From Saccharopolyspora endophytica (GTDB lineage Bacteria > Actinomycetota > Actinomycetes > Mycobacteriales > Pseudonocardiaceae): 64,000 bases of DNA. Under the pieces are notes generated by a model that was not told the DNA's origin, made no database searches, and worked only from the letters and a program-made list of their open reading frames with translations. The position numbers and the translations under genes were made by a program. Shown here piece by piece: positions 18,187 to 27,293 of the stretch. Within the stretch, counting starts at the first letter, position 1. Every line of letters begins with the position of its first letter. The DNA lies in NCBI RefSeq assembly GCF_018070075.1, contig NZ_JAGPXE010000004.1, positions 434,001 through 498,000 of the forward strand, written 5' to 3'.

Positions 18187-19905
18187 TCAGTGACCGTCGC
18201 GGGGGACGTAGCTGCCGGACTTGCCGACGAGGAAGTCCAGGTCGGCGCCGTCGGACGCCTGCAGGACGTGGTCGTAGTAGAGCCGCTGCCAACCGCGCTC
18301 GTAGGGGTTGTCCGGGTCCTTCCACTCGGCCCGGCGGCGCTGCAGCTCCTCGTCCGGGATCTCCAGGTCCAGCCGCCGGTTGGGCACGTCGAGGCTGACG
18401 GTGTCGCCGGTGCGGACGAAGGCCAGCGGACCACCGGCCGCGGCCTCGGGCGTGACGTGCAGGACGACCGTGCCGTAGGCGGTCCCGCTCATCCGGCCGT
18501 CGGAGATGCGGACGATGTCGTCGAACCCGGCGTCCTGCACCTTCTTCGGCACCGGGACGTTGGCGACCTCGGGCATCCCCGGGTAGCCCTTCGGCCCGGC
18601 GTTGCGGACCACCAGCACGGTGTTCTCGTCGACGTCGAGATCGTCGTCGGAGCACACCGCGTAGTACTCGTCGACGTCCTCGAACACCATCGCCGTGCCC
18701 CGGTGCACCAGGAGCCGGGGCGAGGCCGCGGACTGCTTGATCACGGCACCACCGGGCGCCAGCGATCCGCGCAGCACGGCGGTGCCGGTGCCCACGGCCT
18801 GGAACGGCTCGTCGAAGGAGGTGATGACCTCGCGGTTGTGCACCTCGGCGTCGGCGATGTTCTCGCCCATCGTCTTGCCGTTGACGGTGATCGCTTCCCG
18901 CTCGACCAGCCCGCCGAGCTCCTTGAGGACCGCGGGCAGCCCGCCGGCGTAGCAGAAGTCCTCCATCAGGAACTTGCCGCTGGGCTGCAGGTTCACCAGC
19001 GTCGGCACCTCGCGGGTGTCGAGGTCGAAGTCGTCGACGGTGAGCTCCACGCCGACCCGCTTGGCGATCGCGATCAGGTGCACCACGGCGTTGGTGGAGC
19101 CGCCGATGGCGGCGTTGGCGCGGATGGCGTTGCGGAACGCCTCGCGGGTGAGGATGTCGGAGGGCTTGAGGTCCTCGGAGACCATCTCCACGATTCGCTG
19201 CCCGGTCTGCTGCGCGGTGGCGTAGCGGCGGGCGTCCACGGCGGGCCAGGACGCGGCGTAGGGCAGCTGCATGCCCAGCGCCTCGACGACGCAGGCCATG
19301 GTCGAGGCGGTGCCCATCGTCATGCAGTGCCCGTTGGAACGGGACATGCAGCCCTCGATGAAGTAGCACTCCTCCTGGTCGATGCGGCCGGCGACCAGGT
19401 CGGCCTCGGCCTGCCACACGGCGGTGCCGGAGCCGATGTCGGTTCCGCGGTACTTGCCGTTGAGCATCGGGCCGCCGGTGAGCATCACGGCGGGCAGGTC
19501 GACGCTGGAGGCGGCCATGAGCAATCCGGGAGTGGTCTTGTCACAACCCGACAGCAGCACCAGGCCGTCGAGCGGGTTGGCGCGGATGGTCTCCTCGGCC
19601 TGCATGGCCAGCAGGTTCCGGTAGAGCATGGTGGTCGGCCGCATCAGCGTCTCGCCGAGCGCCATGTTGGGGAATTCCAGGGGGAACCCACCCGCCTGCC
19701 AGACGCCGCGCTTCACCGATTCGGCGATGCGCTGCTGGTGGGCGTTGCACGGGGCCAGCTCCGACCAGGTCGTGCCGATGCCGATGACCGGCCGCCCGTC
19801 GAACACCTCGTCGCTGTAGCCCTGGTTCTTCACCCAGGAGCGAGCGGTCATGCCCGCTCTCCCGTAGGCCCCGAACCAGCTGGCGCTGCGCCGCGGCGTG
19901 CTCAT
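18187..19905 (-). CDS. IlvD/Edd-family dehydratase, probably for a sugar acid
   Basis: 572-residue Fe-S dehydratase. ATG 19905 follows GGGAGGACG. Cluster-ligand cysteines are in TTWSELAPCNAH, LLSGCDKTTPG and EGCMSRSNGHCMTMGTAST. The motif GTASTM, instead of the GMCTANSM of biosynthetic IlvD, is typical of aldonate dehydratases such as L-arabinonate or xylonate dehydratase. The neighbouring divergent ACS-type MFS carrier supports uptake and dehydration of a sugar acid to a 2-keto-3-deoxy acid. The exact substrate cannot be read from sequence. It is an insertion in the ftsI-murE interval. Confidence 0.85.
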   Translation of the reverse strand: MSTPRRSASWFGAYGRAGMTARSWVKNQGYSDEVFDGRPVIGIGTTWSELAPCNAHQQRIAESVKRGVWQAGGFPLEFPNMALGETLMRPTTMLYRNLLAMQAEETIRANPLDGLVLLSGCDKTTPGLLMAASSVDLPAVMLTGGPMLNGKYRGTDIGSGTAVWQAEADLVAGRIDQEECYFIEGCMSRSNGHCMTMGTASTMACVVEALGMQLPYAASWPAVDARRYATAQQTGQRIVEMVSEDLKPSDILTREAFRNAIRANAAIGGSTNAVVHLIAIAKRVGVELTVDDFDLDTREVPTLVNLQPSGKFLMEDFCYAGGLPAVLKELGGLVEREAITVNGKTMGENIADAEVHNREVITSFDEPFQAVGTGTAVLRGSLAPGGAVIKQSAASPRLLVHRGTAMVFEDVDEYYAVCSDDDLDVDENTVLVVRNAGPKGYPGMPEVANVPVPKKVQDAGFDDIVRISDGRMSGTAYGTVVLHVTPEAAAGGPLAFVRTGDTVSLDVPNRRLDLEIPDEELQRRRAEWKDPDNPYERGWQRLYYDHVLQASDGADLDFLVGKSGSYVPRDGH

Positions 19906-20050
19906 CGCGTCCTCCCGAGCTGTGGTTTCCAGCGGATGGAAGCGACGTAACCAGCTCGTGCGGCGGCACGCAATAGCCCATCCGCAATACCGAACAGCGG
20001 TTGCCATTTCGAACAGGGCCGTTGACGTCGCCGAGCGGCACTCCTACTCT

Positions 20051-20066
20051 CGTGATCCACATCACG
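20051..20066. promoter_or_regulatory. CRP/GlxR-like palindrome
   Basis: CGTGATCCACATCACG contains GTGA-N6-TCAC, the core of CRP/FNR-family sites (TGTGA-N6-TCACA), with 6-bp perfect arms. It sits 40-55 bp upstream of the MFS carrier start. Confidence 0.5.
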
Positions 20067-20072
20067 AACAAC

Positions 20073-20088
20073 GTTCGACATACCGAAC
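20073..20088. promoter_or_regulatory. GTTCG-N6-CGAAC inverted repeat, IclR-like operator
   Basis: GTTCGACATACCGAAC is a 5-bp perfect inverted repeat with a 6-nt spacer just upstream of the MFS gene ribosome site. IclR-family and similar regulators of acid catabolism use related TTCG/CGAA palindromes. The assignment is tentative. Confidence 0.4.
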
Positions 20089-20105
20089 ATCACCGAGGAG
20101 GCACG

Positions 20106-21443
20106 GTGCGATCCGACGCCCCGGCGCTGCGCACAGCGGTGCGGCGAGTCATGGTCCGACTGATCCCGTTCCTGTTCCTGATGTACGTCATCGCGTTCCT
20201 GGACCGCGTCAACATCGGCTTCGCCAAGGAGGAGTTCCAGGCGCACGCCGGGATCTCGGAGGCCGCGTACGCGCTCGGCGCAGGACTGTTCTTCATCGGC
20301 TACGCGCTGTTCGAAGTCCCCAGCAACCTGATCATGACGCGGGTCGGCGCCCGCTGGTGGATGTGCCGGATCATGGTCACCTGGGGACTCATCTCGGCGG
20401 CGATGTCGCTGGTCAACAGCGAGTTCCTGTTCTACCTGCTGCGCTTCCTGCTCGGCGTGGCCGAAGCCGGGTTCTTCCCCGGCGTGATCCTCTACATCAC
20501 CTACTGGGTGCCGCACGCCTACCGCGCCCGCTGCAACGCGCTGTTCTACTTCGGCATCCCGCTGGCCTCGGTGCTCGGCGCACCGCTGTCGGGCGCGCTG
20601 CTGGAGCTCGACGGCGCGGCCGGATTCCTGGGCTGGCAGTGGATGTTCGCCGTCGAGGGCCTGATCGCCTGCGTCGTCGGCGTGTGGGCGTTCTTCTACC
20701 TCGACGACTCCCCCGCCCACGCCACGTGGCTCACCGAGGAGCAGCGCACGACCCTGCAAGCCGCGCTGGACGCCGAGGACGAGGCGAAGCGGGGACCGCA
20801 CCGGCTGCTCTCGGCCCTGGTGGACCTCCGGGTGCTGTACTTCTGCCTGATCTACTTCCTGATCCAGTGCAGCGTCTACGGCATGACCTTCTACCTGCCG
20901 ACGCAGGTGTCCGAAGCCGTGGGCAGCGAGGTCGGGCTGCTCGTCGGGCTGGTCACGGCGATCCCGTGGACCGTGGCGCTGGTGGTCAACATCGTGGTCA
21001 ACACGGCCGCGGACCGCCTGCCCCAACCGAAGAAGCGCTACGTGGCAGCCGCCTGCGTCGCCGTCGGTTCGGTCGGCATCGCGGCCTCCGCAGCCTTCAG
21101 CAATCCGGTCCTGGCCATCGCGGGCCTGTCGGTGGCAGCGGCCGGCTACATCGCCGTGCAGCCGGTCTTCTGGACCTTCCCGGCCGCCTACCTGACGGGA
21201 ACCGCCGCCGCGGCGGGCATCGGCCTCATCAACTCGCTGGGCAACCTCGGCGGCTTCGTCGCCCCGGTCGCCAAGACCTGGATCGAATCCACCCTCGACT
21301 CCGACGCCGCGGGCCTCTACCTCCTGGCCCTCTGCGGCTTCGCCGCAGCGACCCTCTTCCTCACCCTCACGAAATCCGAAGACCCCGCTCGAAACACCCC
21401 TCCGCAGGCCACCCGAACCCCGAAGAACCTCAACCCGAACTGA
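20106..21443 (+). CDS. MFS carrier, anion:cation symporter (ACS) type
   Basis: 445-residue twelve-helix permease; GTG 20106 follows GAGGAGGCAC. The first loop FLDRVNIGFAKEEFQ and the LRFLLGVAEAGFFPGVILYITYW region are hallmarks of the anion:cation symporter family (tartrate, phthalate, galactonate carriers). It is divergent from the sugar-acid dehydratase and most likely imports that enzyme's substrate. It ends at a strong terminator shared with ftsI. Confidence 0.88.
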   Translation: MRSDAPALRTAVRRVMVRLIPFLFLMYVIAFLDRVNIGFAKEEFQAHAGISEAAYALGAGLFFIGYALFEVPSNLIMTRVGARWWMCRIMVTWGLISAAMSLVNSEFLFYLLRFLLGVAEAGFFPGVILYITYWVPHAYRARCNALFYFGIPLASVLGAPLSGALLELDGAAGFLGWQWMFAVEGLIACVVGVWAFFYLDDSPAHATWLTEEQRTTLQAALDAEDEAKRGPHRLLSALVDLRVLYFCLIYFLIQCSVYGMTFYLPTQVSEAVGSEVGLLVGLVTAIPWTVALVVNIVVNTAADRLPQPKKRYVAAACVAVGSVGIAASAAFSNPVLAIAGLSVAAAGYIAVQPVFWTFPAAYLTGTAAAAGIGLINSLGNLGGFVAPVAKTWIESTLDSDAAGLYLLALCGFAAATLFLTLTKSEDPARNTPPQATRTPKNLNPN

Positions 21444-21489
21444 CCCGAGCTCCCGCGGAAGATCGCCGAAAGGCCCTCCCAACACGAAC

Positions 21490-21524
21490 GACCGGCTCTC
21501 CCCCGTGAAGGGGAAGAGCCGGTC
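21490..21524. terminator. Bidirectional terminator between MFS carrier and ftsI
   Basis: Stem GACCGGCTCT-CCCC / GGGG-A-AGAGCCGGTC with a short loop, located between the convergent stop codons at 21443 and 21536. Confidence 0.85.
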
Positions 21525-21535
21525 GGAGGCTTCGC

Positions 21536-23377
21536 TCAGGGGGTCTGCAGGGTCTGCAGCGGGGCCTGTTCCTTGGACAGCGGGATTTGGTAGCGCTGGG
21601 TGAGGGAACCGGCGATGGTGTTGAAAAGCGGTGCCGCCGAGCTGGATTCGCGGGAGCCGGACGGGGCGTCGAGCATCAGGCCGACCACGAACCGCGGATC
21701 GTCCGCAGGGACCATGCCCGCGAACGTGATCCAGTACTTCGACTGGCTGTAGCAGCGGCACTCGGGGTCGATCTGCTGCGCCGTACCCGTCTTGCCCGAC
21801 ACCTGGTAGCCCGGCATCGCGGCAGCGGGGCCGGTGCCGTCGTTGGCGCTGCCAGGACCGTTCTGCACCACCGAGCGCAGCATGTCCTTGACGGTGTGCG
21901 CGGTCTGCGGGCTCACGACCCGGACCGGTTCCGGGCGCGGCCGTTCGATCCGCGTGCCGTCCGGAGCGATCTCGGCGTCGATGATGCGCGGCGGCACGCG
22001 GACGCCGTCGTTGGCGATCGCCTGGTACATGCCCGCCATCTGCAGCACGGTCATCGAAAGGCCCTGCCCGATGGGCAGGTTCGCGAAGGTCGAACCCGAC
22101 CACTTCTCGCGCGGGAGCAGGCTGCCCGCGCTCTCGCCGGGCAGGCCGATGCCGGTCAGCTTGCCGAGCCCGAACGCCTTGGCCAGGTCGTACCACCGCT
22201 GCTCGCCGAGCTGCTGGGCGACCATCAGCGTCCCCACGTTGGAGGACTTGCCGAGCACGCCGGTGAAGGTCAGCCCGATGGTGCCGTGCTCCCAGGCATC
22301 ACCCACCGTGCGGTCGGCGACCTCGATGCTGCCCGGGACCTGCAGCACCGTCTCGGGCTTGATCACGCCCTGCTCGATCGCACCCGCCGCGGTGATCAGC
22401 TTGTTGACCGAACCGGGCTCGAAGGGCGTGGTGACCGCCGGGTTGCCGAGGTTGCCGACCCACGGGCCGCGCGGGTCGAAGGTCTTGTCGTTGGCCAGCG
22501 CGTAGACCTCGCCGGTCTTGGCGTCGAGGACCACCGCGCTCGCGCTCTTGGCGCCCGCGCGCACGGCGTAGTCGGAGACCGCCTGCTGCACCATGTGCTG
22601 CAGGTCGGAGTCCAGGGTCAGCTGCACGTCCGAACCGGGGGTGGCCGGTTCGAGCTCCCGCTCGGTGCCGGGGATGACCAGGCTCGACCCCATCGCGGTG
22701 TCGGAGACCTTGGTGCCGTTGCGACCGGCGAGGACCTTGTTCATCGCCAGCTCCAGGCCGATCTGGCCCTGGACCTTGCGCTCGTCCATCCGCCAGTTCG
22801 CCGCGCCGATGACGTTGGCCGCCAGGTTGCCCGCCGGGTACTCGCGCGTGGCGCGGTACTCGGCGCCGATGTGCGGGTACTTCTCGGTGATCAGGTTGGC
22901 CTGGCTCGGATCGATCTCCGGGCCGAAGTAGGTGAACGCGGCGTCCTTGAACAGCGCGTCCAGCACCTCCTGCTCGGTGATCTGGCCGGGCAGCGTCTTG
23001 GCGATGAACCGGGCGATGTCCTGCTTGTGCTGCACCGACGTCGGCTTGCTCGGGTCCTTCGCGTGCTGCTCGTCGAAGGCCTGGGTGAGCTGGCGCGGGT
23101 TGGCGTAGAGCTGGCGCGCTTCGCTGGAGAACGCGAGCACGTTGGAGTTGCGGTCCACGATGGACCCGCGTTCGGCGGGGATCGCGTCCTTGGTGATCCG
23201 CTGCTTCTCGGCCTGGCTGGACAGCGCACCGGCTTCCACGCCCTGCACCTGGACCAGCTTGGCGCCGGTGACCAGCAGCGCGATCACCATGAGCAACCGC
23301 CCGACCAACAACCGCCGGTTGCTTCCGGCGACGTTGGTGCGGGCGGTGCGACCTCGTGCTTGGGGCCTGCGCGGCAT
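21536..23377 (-). CDS. ftsI: Septal transpeptidase FtsI (class B PBP)
   Basis: 613-residue class B penicillin-binding protein. One N-terminal membrane segment (RLLMVIALLVTGAKLVQVQG) is followed by the dimerisation domain and the transpeptidase domain with SVNK (Ser323, Lys326), SSN (378-380) and KTG (529-531). A closely spaced cysteine pair (ECRC) lies 9 residues after KTG. It overlaps the ftsL stop by one base. The usual downstream neighbour murE is displaced by three inserted genes. Confidence 0.96.
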   Translation of the reverse strand: MPRRPQARGRTARTNVAGSNRRLLVGRLLMVIALLVTGAKLVQVQGVEAGALSSQAEKQRITKDAIPAERGSIVDRNSNVLAFSSEARQLYANPRQLTQAFDEQHAKDPSKPTSVQHKQDIARFIAKTLPGQITEQEVLDALFKDAAFTYFGPEIDPSQANLITEKYPHIGAEYRATREYPAGNLAANVIGAANWRMDERKVQGQIGLELAMNKVLAGRNGTKVSDTAMGSSLVIPGTERELEPATPGSDVQLTLDSDLQHMVQQAVSDYAVRAGAKSASAVVLDAKTGEVYALANDKTFDPRGPWVGNLGNPAVTTPFEPGSVNKLITAAGAIEQGVIKPETVLQVPGSIEVADRTVGDAWEHGTIGLTFTGVLGKSSNVGTLMVAQQLGEQRWYDLAKAFGLGKLTGIGLPGESAGSLLPREKWSGSTFANLPIGQGLSMTVLQMAGMYQAIANDGVRVPPRIIDAEIAPDGTRIERPRPEPVRVVSPQTAHTVKDMLRSVVQNGPGSANDGTGPAAAMPGYQVSGKTGTAQQIDPECRCYSQSKYWITFAGMVPADDPRFVVGLMLDAPSGSRESSSAAPLFNTIAGSLTQRYQIPLSKEQAPLQTLQTP

Positions 23378-24114
23378 CAGCGCCCCATCGCCTGCGCTTG
23401 GGCCGGGTTCTGCTGCGGCGCGGTCTGCGGGGTCGCCGGCGGAACCGGCTGGCCGGGCACGACCGCCTGACCCTGCACGGCCGGAGGCGCGGGCGGGGCG
23501 GGCGGCGGTGGCGGCGCGGTGGCCTTCTCCGGCTCACCGACGACCACGACCGAACCGTCCGGCTGCGGCACCAGGTGCGCGGGAGCCGGGGCCTTGACCA
23601 TGCCCAGCTCCTGCTCGGCGCGGCGCTGGATCTCCGGCGTCGAACCCATCGTGCTGACGTCGCGCTGCAGCTGCTCCTTGCGCTCGTTGAGCGCGTTGAC
23701 CCGGGACTCGCCCTCCTGCAGCTGGTAGCTGCCGCTGACCGCCGAGATCGACAGCCACAGCGTCGACGCCAGGCCGGTGGCCAGCACGACCATCACGACG
23801 ACGACCAGCGGCAGCCGGGCCAGCGTCGAAACGCGTTCGTGCACCAGCTGCTTGGCGCGCGGCATGGCCGCGACGGGACGCCGCTCGTCGATGCCCTGCC
23901 GGACCTGGCGCGGGCGCCGGGCCGACTGCTCGCGGCGCTCCTCACGACGCGCGTAGGCGCGCTCGGCGGCGGCCGAGCGGGTGCGGCGCTTGTCGGCCTT
24001 CTTGGACGGCGGCTTCAACCCCGTCGGCTGAGGCGCCGTGCGGGTCTTCTCGACGGTCTCGGCCTGGGCGCTGTCGGTCCGTGAAGCCGCGTTGGCACGT
24101 GCAGGTGCAGTCAT
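23377..24114 (-). CDS. ftsL: FtsL-like division protein with Pro-rich tail
   Basis: 245-residue bitopic protein between rsmH and ftsI, the position of ftsL. A long basic cytoplasmic region (about 1-95, many Arg/Lys/Ala) precedes one membrane helix ([26 protein letters not shown]). A short coiled-coil stretch follows ([20 protein letters not shown]), then [20 protein letters not shown], which resembles FtsL/septum-formation initiators. The last ~45 residues are an extracytoplasmic Pro/Ala/Gln-rich tail. It overlaps rsmH by 4 bp (ATGA). Assignment rests on position and topology. Confidence 0.85.
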   Translation of the reverse strand: MTAPARANAASRTDSAQAETVEKTRTAPQPTGLKPPSKKADKRRTRSAAAERAYARREERREQSARRPRQVRQGIDERRPVAAMPRAKQLVHERVSTLARLPLVVVVMVVLATGLASTLWLSISAVSGSYQLQEGESRVNALNERKEQLQRDVSTMGSTPEIQRRAEQELGMVKAPAPAHLVPQPDGSVVVVGEPEKATAPPPPPAPPAPPAVQGQAVVPGQPVPPATPQTAPQQNPAQAQAMGR

Positions 24115-25109
24115 GTCGCCTCCTCGCCGTTGCCCCCGCGGATCCGCTCGGCGGCGCGCAGCCGCACCGAAGCCGCCCTGGGGTTGGTTTCTCTCTCGTC
24201 CTCACCGGCCTGCTCGGAACCCCGGGTGAGCAGCCGGAACTCCGGCCCGTGCCCGGGGAGTTCGACCGGCAGGTCGACCGGGGTGCGGGACTTCACGCGA
24301 TCGGCGAACTCCCGCTTGGTGATCTTGTCCTCCAGCGAGTGGTAGGACATGACCGCGATCCGGCCGCCCACGGCCAGCGATTCCATGGCCGCGGGCAGAG
24401 CCCGCTCCAGCACGGCGAGCTCGGCGTTGACCTCGATCCGCAGCGCCTGGAAGGTGCGCTTGGCCGGGTGCCCTCCGGTGCGCCGGCTGGCGGCCGGGAC
24501 CGTGTTGTAGAGCAGCTCGACCAGCCGTGCGCTGTTGCTGAACGGTTCCTTGTCGCGCTCGCGCAGGATCGCCGAGGCGATCTTGCCCGCGAACTTCTCC
24601 TCGCCGTAGACCCGCAGGACCCGCGCCAGGTCCTCGTGCGCGTAGGTGTTGAGGACATCGGCGGCGGTGCGCGGCGCACCGGGATCCATCCGCATGTCCA
24701 GGGGCGCGTCCTGCGCGTAGGCGAAACCGCGCTCGGCCTCGTCCAGCTGCAACGAGGACACGCCCAGGTCGAACAGCGCGGCGTCCACAGCGGACAGTCC
24801 GAGCTCGGCGAGCACCCGGTCCCACTCGTCGTAGACCGCGTGCACCAAGTGGATCCGGTCGGCGTACGGCGCCAGCCGCTCGCCCGCCAAGCGCAGCGCG
24901 TCCGGGTCGCGGTCGAGCCCGACCAGCGTCAGCCCCGGGTGCGCGGCGAGCATCGCCTCGGAGTGCCCGCCCATGCCCAGCGTGGCGTCGACGACCACCG
25001 CCCCGCCCCGGGACAGCGCAGGCGCGAGCAGCTCCAGCGTGCGCTCCAACAGCACCGGCACGTGCTTGTCGCGGGCGGAACCGCCCGTCTCATGCGGCTT
25101 GTCGGCCAC
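24111..25109 (-). CDS. rsmH: 16S rRNA (cytosine1402-N4)-methyltransferase
   Basis: SAM-dependent methyltransferase of the ribosomal decoding centre. 332 residues from GTG 25109, which has a strong GGGAGGGAGGG site just upstream; an in-frame ATG at 25145 without such a site is less likely. Motifs: [13 protein letters not shown] at the start, [15 protein letters not shown] for SAM binding, [16 protein letters not shown] and [14 protein letters not shown], all characteristic of RsmH (MraW). Confidence 0.95.
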   Translation of the reverse strand: MADKPHETGGSARDKHVPVLLERTLELLAPALSRGGAVVVDATLGMGGHSEAMLAAHPGLTLVGLDRDPDALRLAGERLAPYADRIHLVHAVYDEWDRVLAELGLSAVDAALFDLGVSSLQLDEAERGFAYAQDAPLDMRMDPGAPRTAADVLNTYAHEDLARVLRVYGEEKFAGKIASAILRERDKEPFSNSARLVELLYNTVPAASRRTGGHPAKRTFQALRIEVNAELAVLERALPAAMESLAVGGRIAVMSYHSLEDKITKREFADRVKSRTPVDLPVELPGHGPEFRLLTRGSEQAGEDERETNPRAASVRLRAAERIRGGNGEEAT

Positions 25110-25319
25110 TGCGGTCCCTCCCTCCCGCGTGCCGTTCTTGCTCATAACCAGCGATCGGCGCGCACTCAGCAGTGCGCACCGACCGTCGCAGCGTTGATCC
25201 CCCTCTTGCGCCGGATCCCGTCAGGTCCCCGCCCGCCCGTCGCTTCCTGGTACCGGGGAAGATGCACCAGGAGGCGAAAGCCGAGCGGACCGAGGCCTCA
25301 CGAAACCCGACCGTCACGC
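25110..25319 (-). other. mraZ-rsmH gap with hairpin
   Basis: 210 bp. A 7-bp perfect hairpin GCGCACT/AGTGCGC (25160-25177) lies about 50 bp before the preferred rsmH start, a possible attenuator or processing site. No gene is seen. Confidence 0.45.
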
Positions 25320-25751
25320 CTAGAACACGCCGGGCAGCACCTCCTCGCGAGCCTGGGCGTAGCCCTCCTCGTGCTCGTCGAGGTAGCTCTGCCACCTCTC
25401 CGCCTGCCAGATCTCCAGGCGGGTGATCGCGCCGATGACCACGCATTCCTTGTTCAGTTCCGCGTAGCGCCGCAGCTCCGGTGCGATGGAGATCCGCCCC
25501 TGACCGTCGGGCCGCTGCTCGTCGGTTCCGGCGAACAGGTACCGCTGGTAGGCGCGAACCGCCTCGTTGGTGAACGGAGCCTCGGCGACCTTGCGCGCCA
25601 TCTGCTCGAACTCGTCGCGCGGGAAGACGTAGAGGCAGTGGTCCTGACCTTTGGTGACCATCAGACCCCCCGCCAGTGCGTCCCGGAACTTCGCCGGCAG
25701 CGTCAAGCGCCCCTTGTCGTCGAGCTTGGGGTGATGGGTGCCGAGAAACAT
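25320..25751 (-). CDS. mraZ: Transcriptional regulator MraZ
   Basis: 143-residue double AbrB-like (SpoVT) DNA-binding protein that represses the dcw promoter. Both repeats are visible: [20 protein letters not shown] with [12 protein letters not shown], and [20 protein letters not shown] with [11 protein letters not shown] 25751 follows GGGAGGTGG. It is the first gene of the dcw cluster, and its own operator boxes lie about 105-130 bp upstream. Confidence 0.97.
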   Translation of the reverse strand: MFLGTHHPKLDDKGRLTLPAKFRDALAGGLMVTKGQDHCLYVFPRDEFEQMARKVAEAPFTNEAVRAYQRYLFAGTDEQRPDGQGRISIAPELRRYAELNKECVVIGAITRLEIWQAERWQSYLDEHEEGYAQAREEVLPGVF

Positions 25752-25855
25752 CCCGGTCCACCTCCCCCGGCCCGGATCGCCCCTGCCGACGACTGGTCCC
25801 CGCGCCGAACCGACGCGGAGTCAACTGCCGACGAAGGCAGCAGGACCCCCTTTTG

Positions 25856-25880
25856 CCCCACCGCGCCCCACAGTACCCCA
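25856..25880 (-). promoter_or_regulatory. Triple MraZ box
   Basis: On the minus strand TGGGG occurs three times with exact 10-bp periodicity (25876-25880, 25866-25870, 25856-25860; linkers TACTG and CGCGG). This matches the known MraZ operator, TGGGN direct repeats with N5 linkers. A fourth, degraded box TGGAG sits one period further upstream (25886-25890). Confidence 0.9.
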
Positions 25881-26099
25881 CTCCGCTCCACCGTCAACAC
25901 GAAACGCCCCCTTCACCCCAGCGAGATCACCGCTGTTTCCGCAGGTAGTGCGCCGTGGGGGCGGAGTGGGGGAAAACGGGGGCGCCGCCGCGTCCCCACC
26001 CCACCACGCACCACCGCCGGTCCACCAGCCACGATGAGTGGGAAATTCGCGAAAACCGCCGGTCAGCACGCGTGTAGATCAACTAGTCGGGCGGGCGGT

Positions 26100-26105
26100 T
26101 ATGCT
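26100..26105 (+). promoter_or_regulatory. Candidate -10 element for the moxR operon
   Basis: TATGCT fits TANNNT and lies about 155 bp before the moxR start in otherwise very GC-rich DNA. No matching -35 is obvious. Confidence 0.35.
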
Positions 26106-26260
26106 CAGTCCGTTCGATGTCCGGCAGCCGCCGGGCATCGGTGGTGGGGTGAAGTGGGGGCAGTGCCGCCTCCGGCTCCGCCGGCCCGGTCCGGGTGTCC
26201 TCCCGGCACCCCCGGTCTGCGGGCCAGACATGACCGGGAGGGCGCAATCCAGGAGGTGGC

Positions 26261-27292
26261 GTGACGCCGAAAACCCAGCTGACCGGTGCCGTCGGACCAA
26301 CGACCGATGGGGCCGTCACCGCCGCGCCCGGCATCGATCACGTGCACGGGACCATCCAGCGCATCGCCGCCAACGTCGAGCAGGTCCTCGTCGGCAAGCC
26401 CGAGGTGGTCCGGATCGCGCTGGTCACCATGCTCGCCGAGGGCCACCTGCTGGTCGAGGACGTCCCCGGCGTGGGCAAGACCTCGCTGGCCAAGGCCCTC
26501 GCGCGCTCGATCGACTGCACCGTCAGCCGCATCCAGTTCACCCCGGACCTGTTGCCCAGCGACATCACCGGCGTGTCCATCTACAACCGGCAGACCGAGA
26601 GCTTCGAGTTCCGGCCGGGCCCGGTGTTCGCCAACATCGTGGTGGGCGACGAGATCAACCGCGCCTCGCCGAAGACCCAGTCGGCGCTGCTGGAGTGCAT
26701 GGAGGAGCAGCAGGTCACCGTCGACGGCGCCACCTACGCGCTCGGCTCGCCGTTCATGGTCATCGCGACGCAGAACCCGGTCGAGATGGAGGGCACCTAC
26801 GCCCTCCCGGAAGCCCAGCGCGACCGCTTCACCGCGCGGGTGTCGATCGGCTACCCCGACGCCAAGGCCGAGCTGGCCATGGTCGACGAGCACTCCGGGC
26901 ACGACCCGCTGAGCCAGCTGCGCCCGGCCGCCGACGCCACCGAGGTGCAGGAGCTGCTGCGCGTGGTCTCCCAGGTGCACACCTCCACCGACATCCGCCG
27001 CTACGCGATCGAGCTGGTCACCGCGACCCGCAACCTCGCCGAGCTGCGCCTGGGCGCCTCGCCGCGCTCGACGCTGCAGCTCGTGCGGGCCGCTCGCGCG
27101 CAGGCCGCGCTGGCCGGCCGCGACTTCGTCATCCCCGACGACGTGCAGGCCGTGGCCGTCCCGGTGCTGGCGCACCGGCTGGTGCTGACCAGCGAGGCGC
27201 GCGCAGCCCGCCGCTCGGCGACCGACCTGGTGCGGCAGCTGCTGGAGCGCATCCCGGTGCCGCGCGGCGACACCCACGACGAACGAGGCTGA
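26261..27292 (+). CDS. MoxR-family AAA+ ATPase
   Basis: 343-residue AAA+ chaperone-like ATPase. GTG 26261 follows AGGAGGTGGC. Walker A is EDVPGVGKTSLAKALA (about 66-81), Walker B VVGDEINRASPKTQ, sensor 1 VIATQNPVEMEGTY and LPEAQRDRF. MoxR ATPases act with a DUF58 partner, encoded next, in maturation or folding of target complexes. The moxR-DUF58-transglutaminase order is a widespread operon. Confidence 0.94.
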   Translation: MTPKTQLTGAVGPTTDGAVTAAPGIDHVHGTIQRIAANVEQVLVGKPEVVRIALVTMLAEGHLLVEDVPGVGKTSLAKALARSIDCTVSRIQFTPDLLPSDITGVSIYNRQTESFEFRPGPVFANIVVGDEINRASPKTQSALLECMEEQQVTVDGATYALGSPFMVIATQNPVEMEGTYALPEAQRDRFTARVSIGYPDAKAELAMVDEHSGHDPLSQLRPAADATEVQELLRVVSQVHTSTDIRRYAIELVTATRNLAELRLGASPRSTLQLVRAARAQAALAGRDFVIPDDVQAVAVPVLAHRLVLTSEARAARRSATDLVRQLLERIPVPRGDTHDERG

Positions 27293-27293
27293 C

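Larger units (their letters stand above)
19906..20105. other. Divergent control region of dehydratase and MFS carrier
   Basis: 200 bp between the two divergent genes, holding the palindromes listed separately (20051-20066 and 20073-20088) plus repeated CGAAC motifs near 20000 and 20027. This looks like a shared regulatory region for a small catabolic unit. No regulator gene is adjacent. Confidence 0.5.
25752..26260. other. Divergent mraZ/moxR promoter region
   Basis: 509 bp between divergent mraZ and moxR. It contains the MraZ boxes (25856-25880), further G-rich TGGGG motifs on the plus strand around 25955-25983 at 11-bp spacing, and a TATGCT -10-like hexamer (26100-26105) oriented toward moxR. 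No coding sequence is apparent. Confidence 0.6.
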
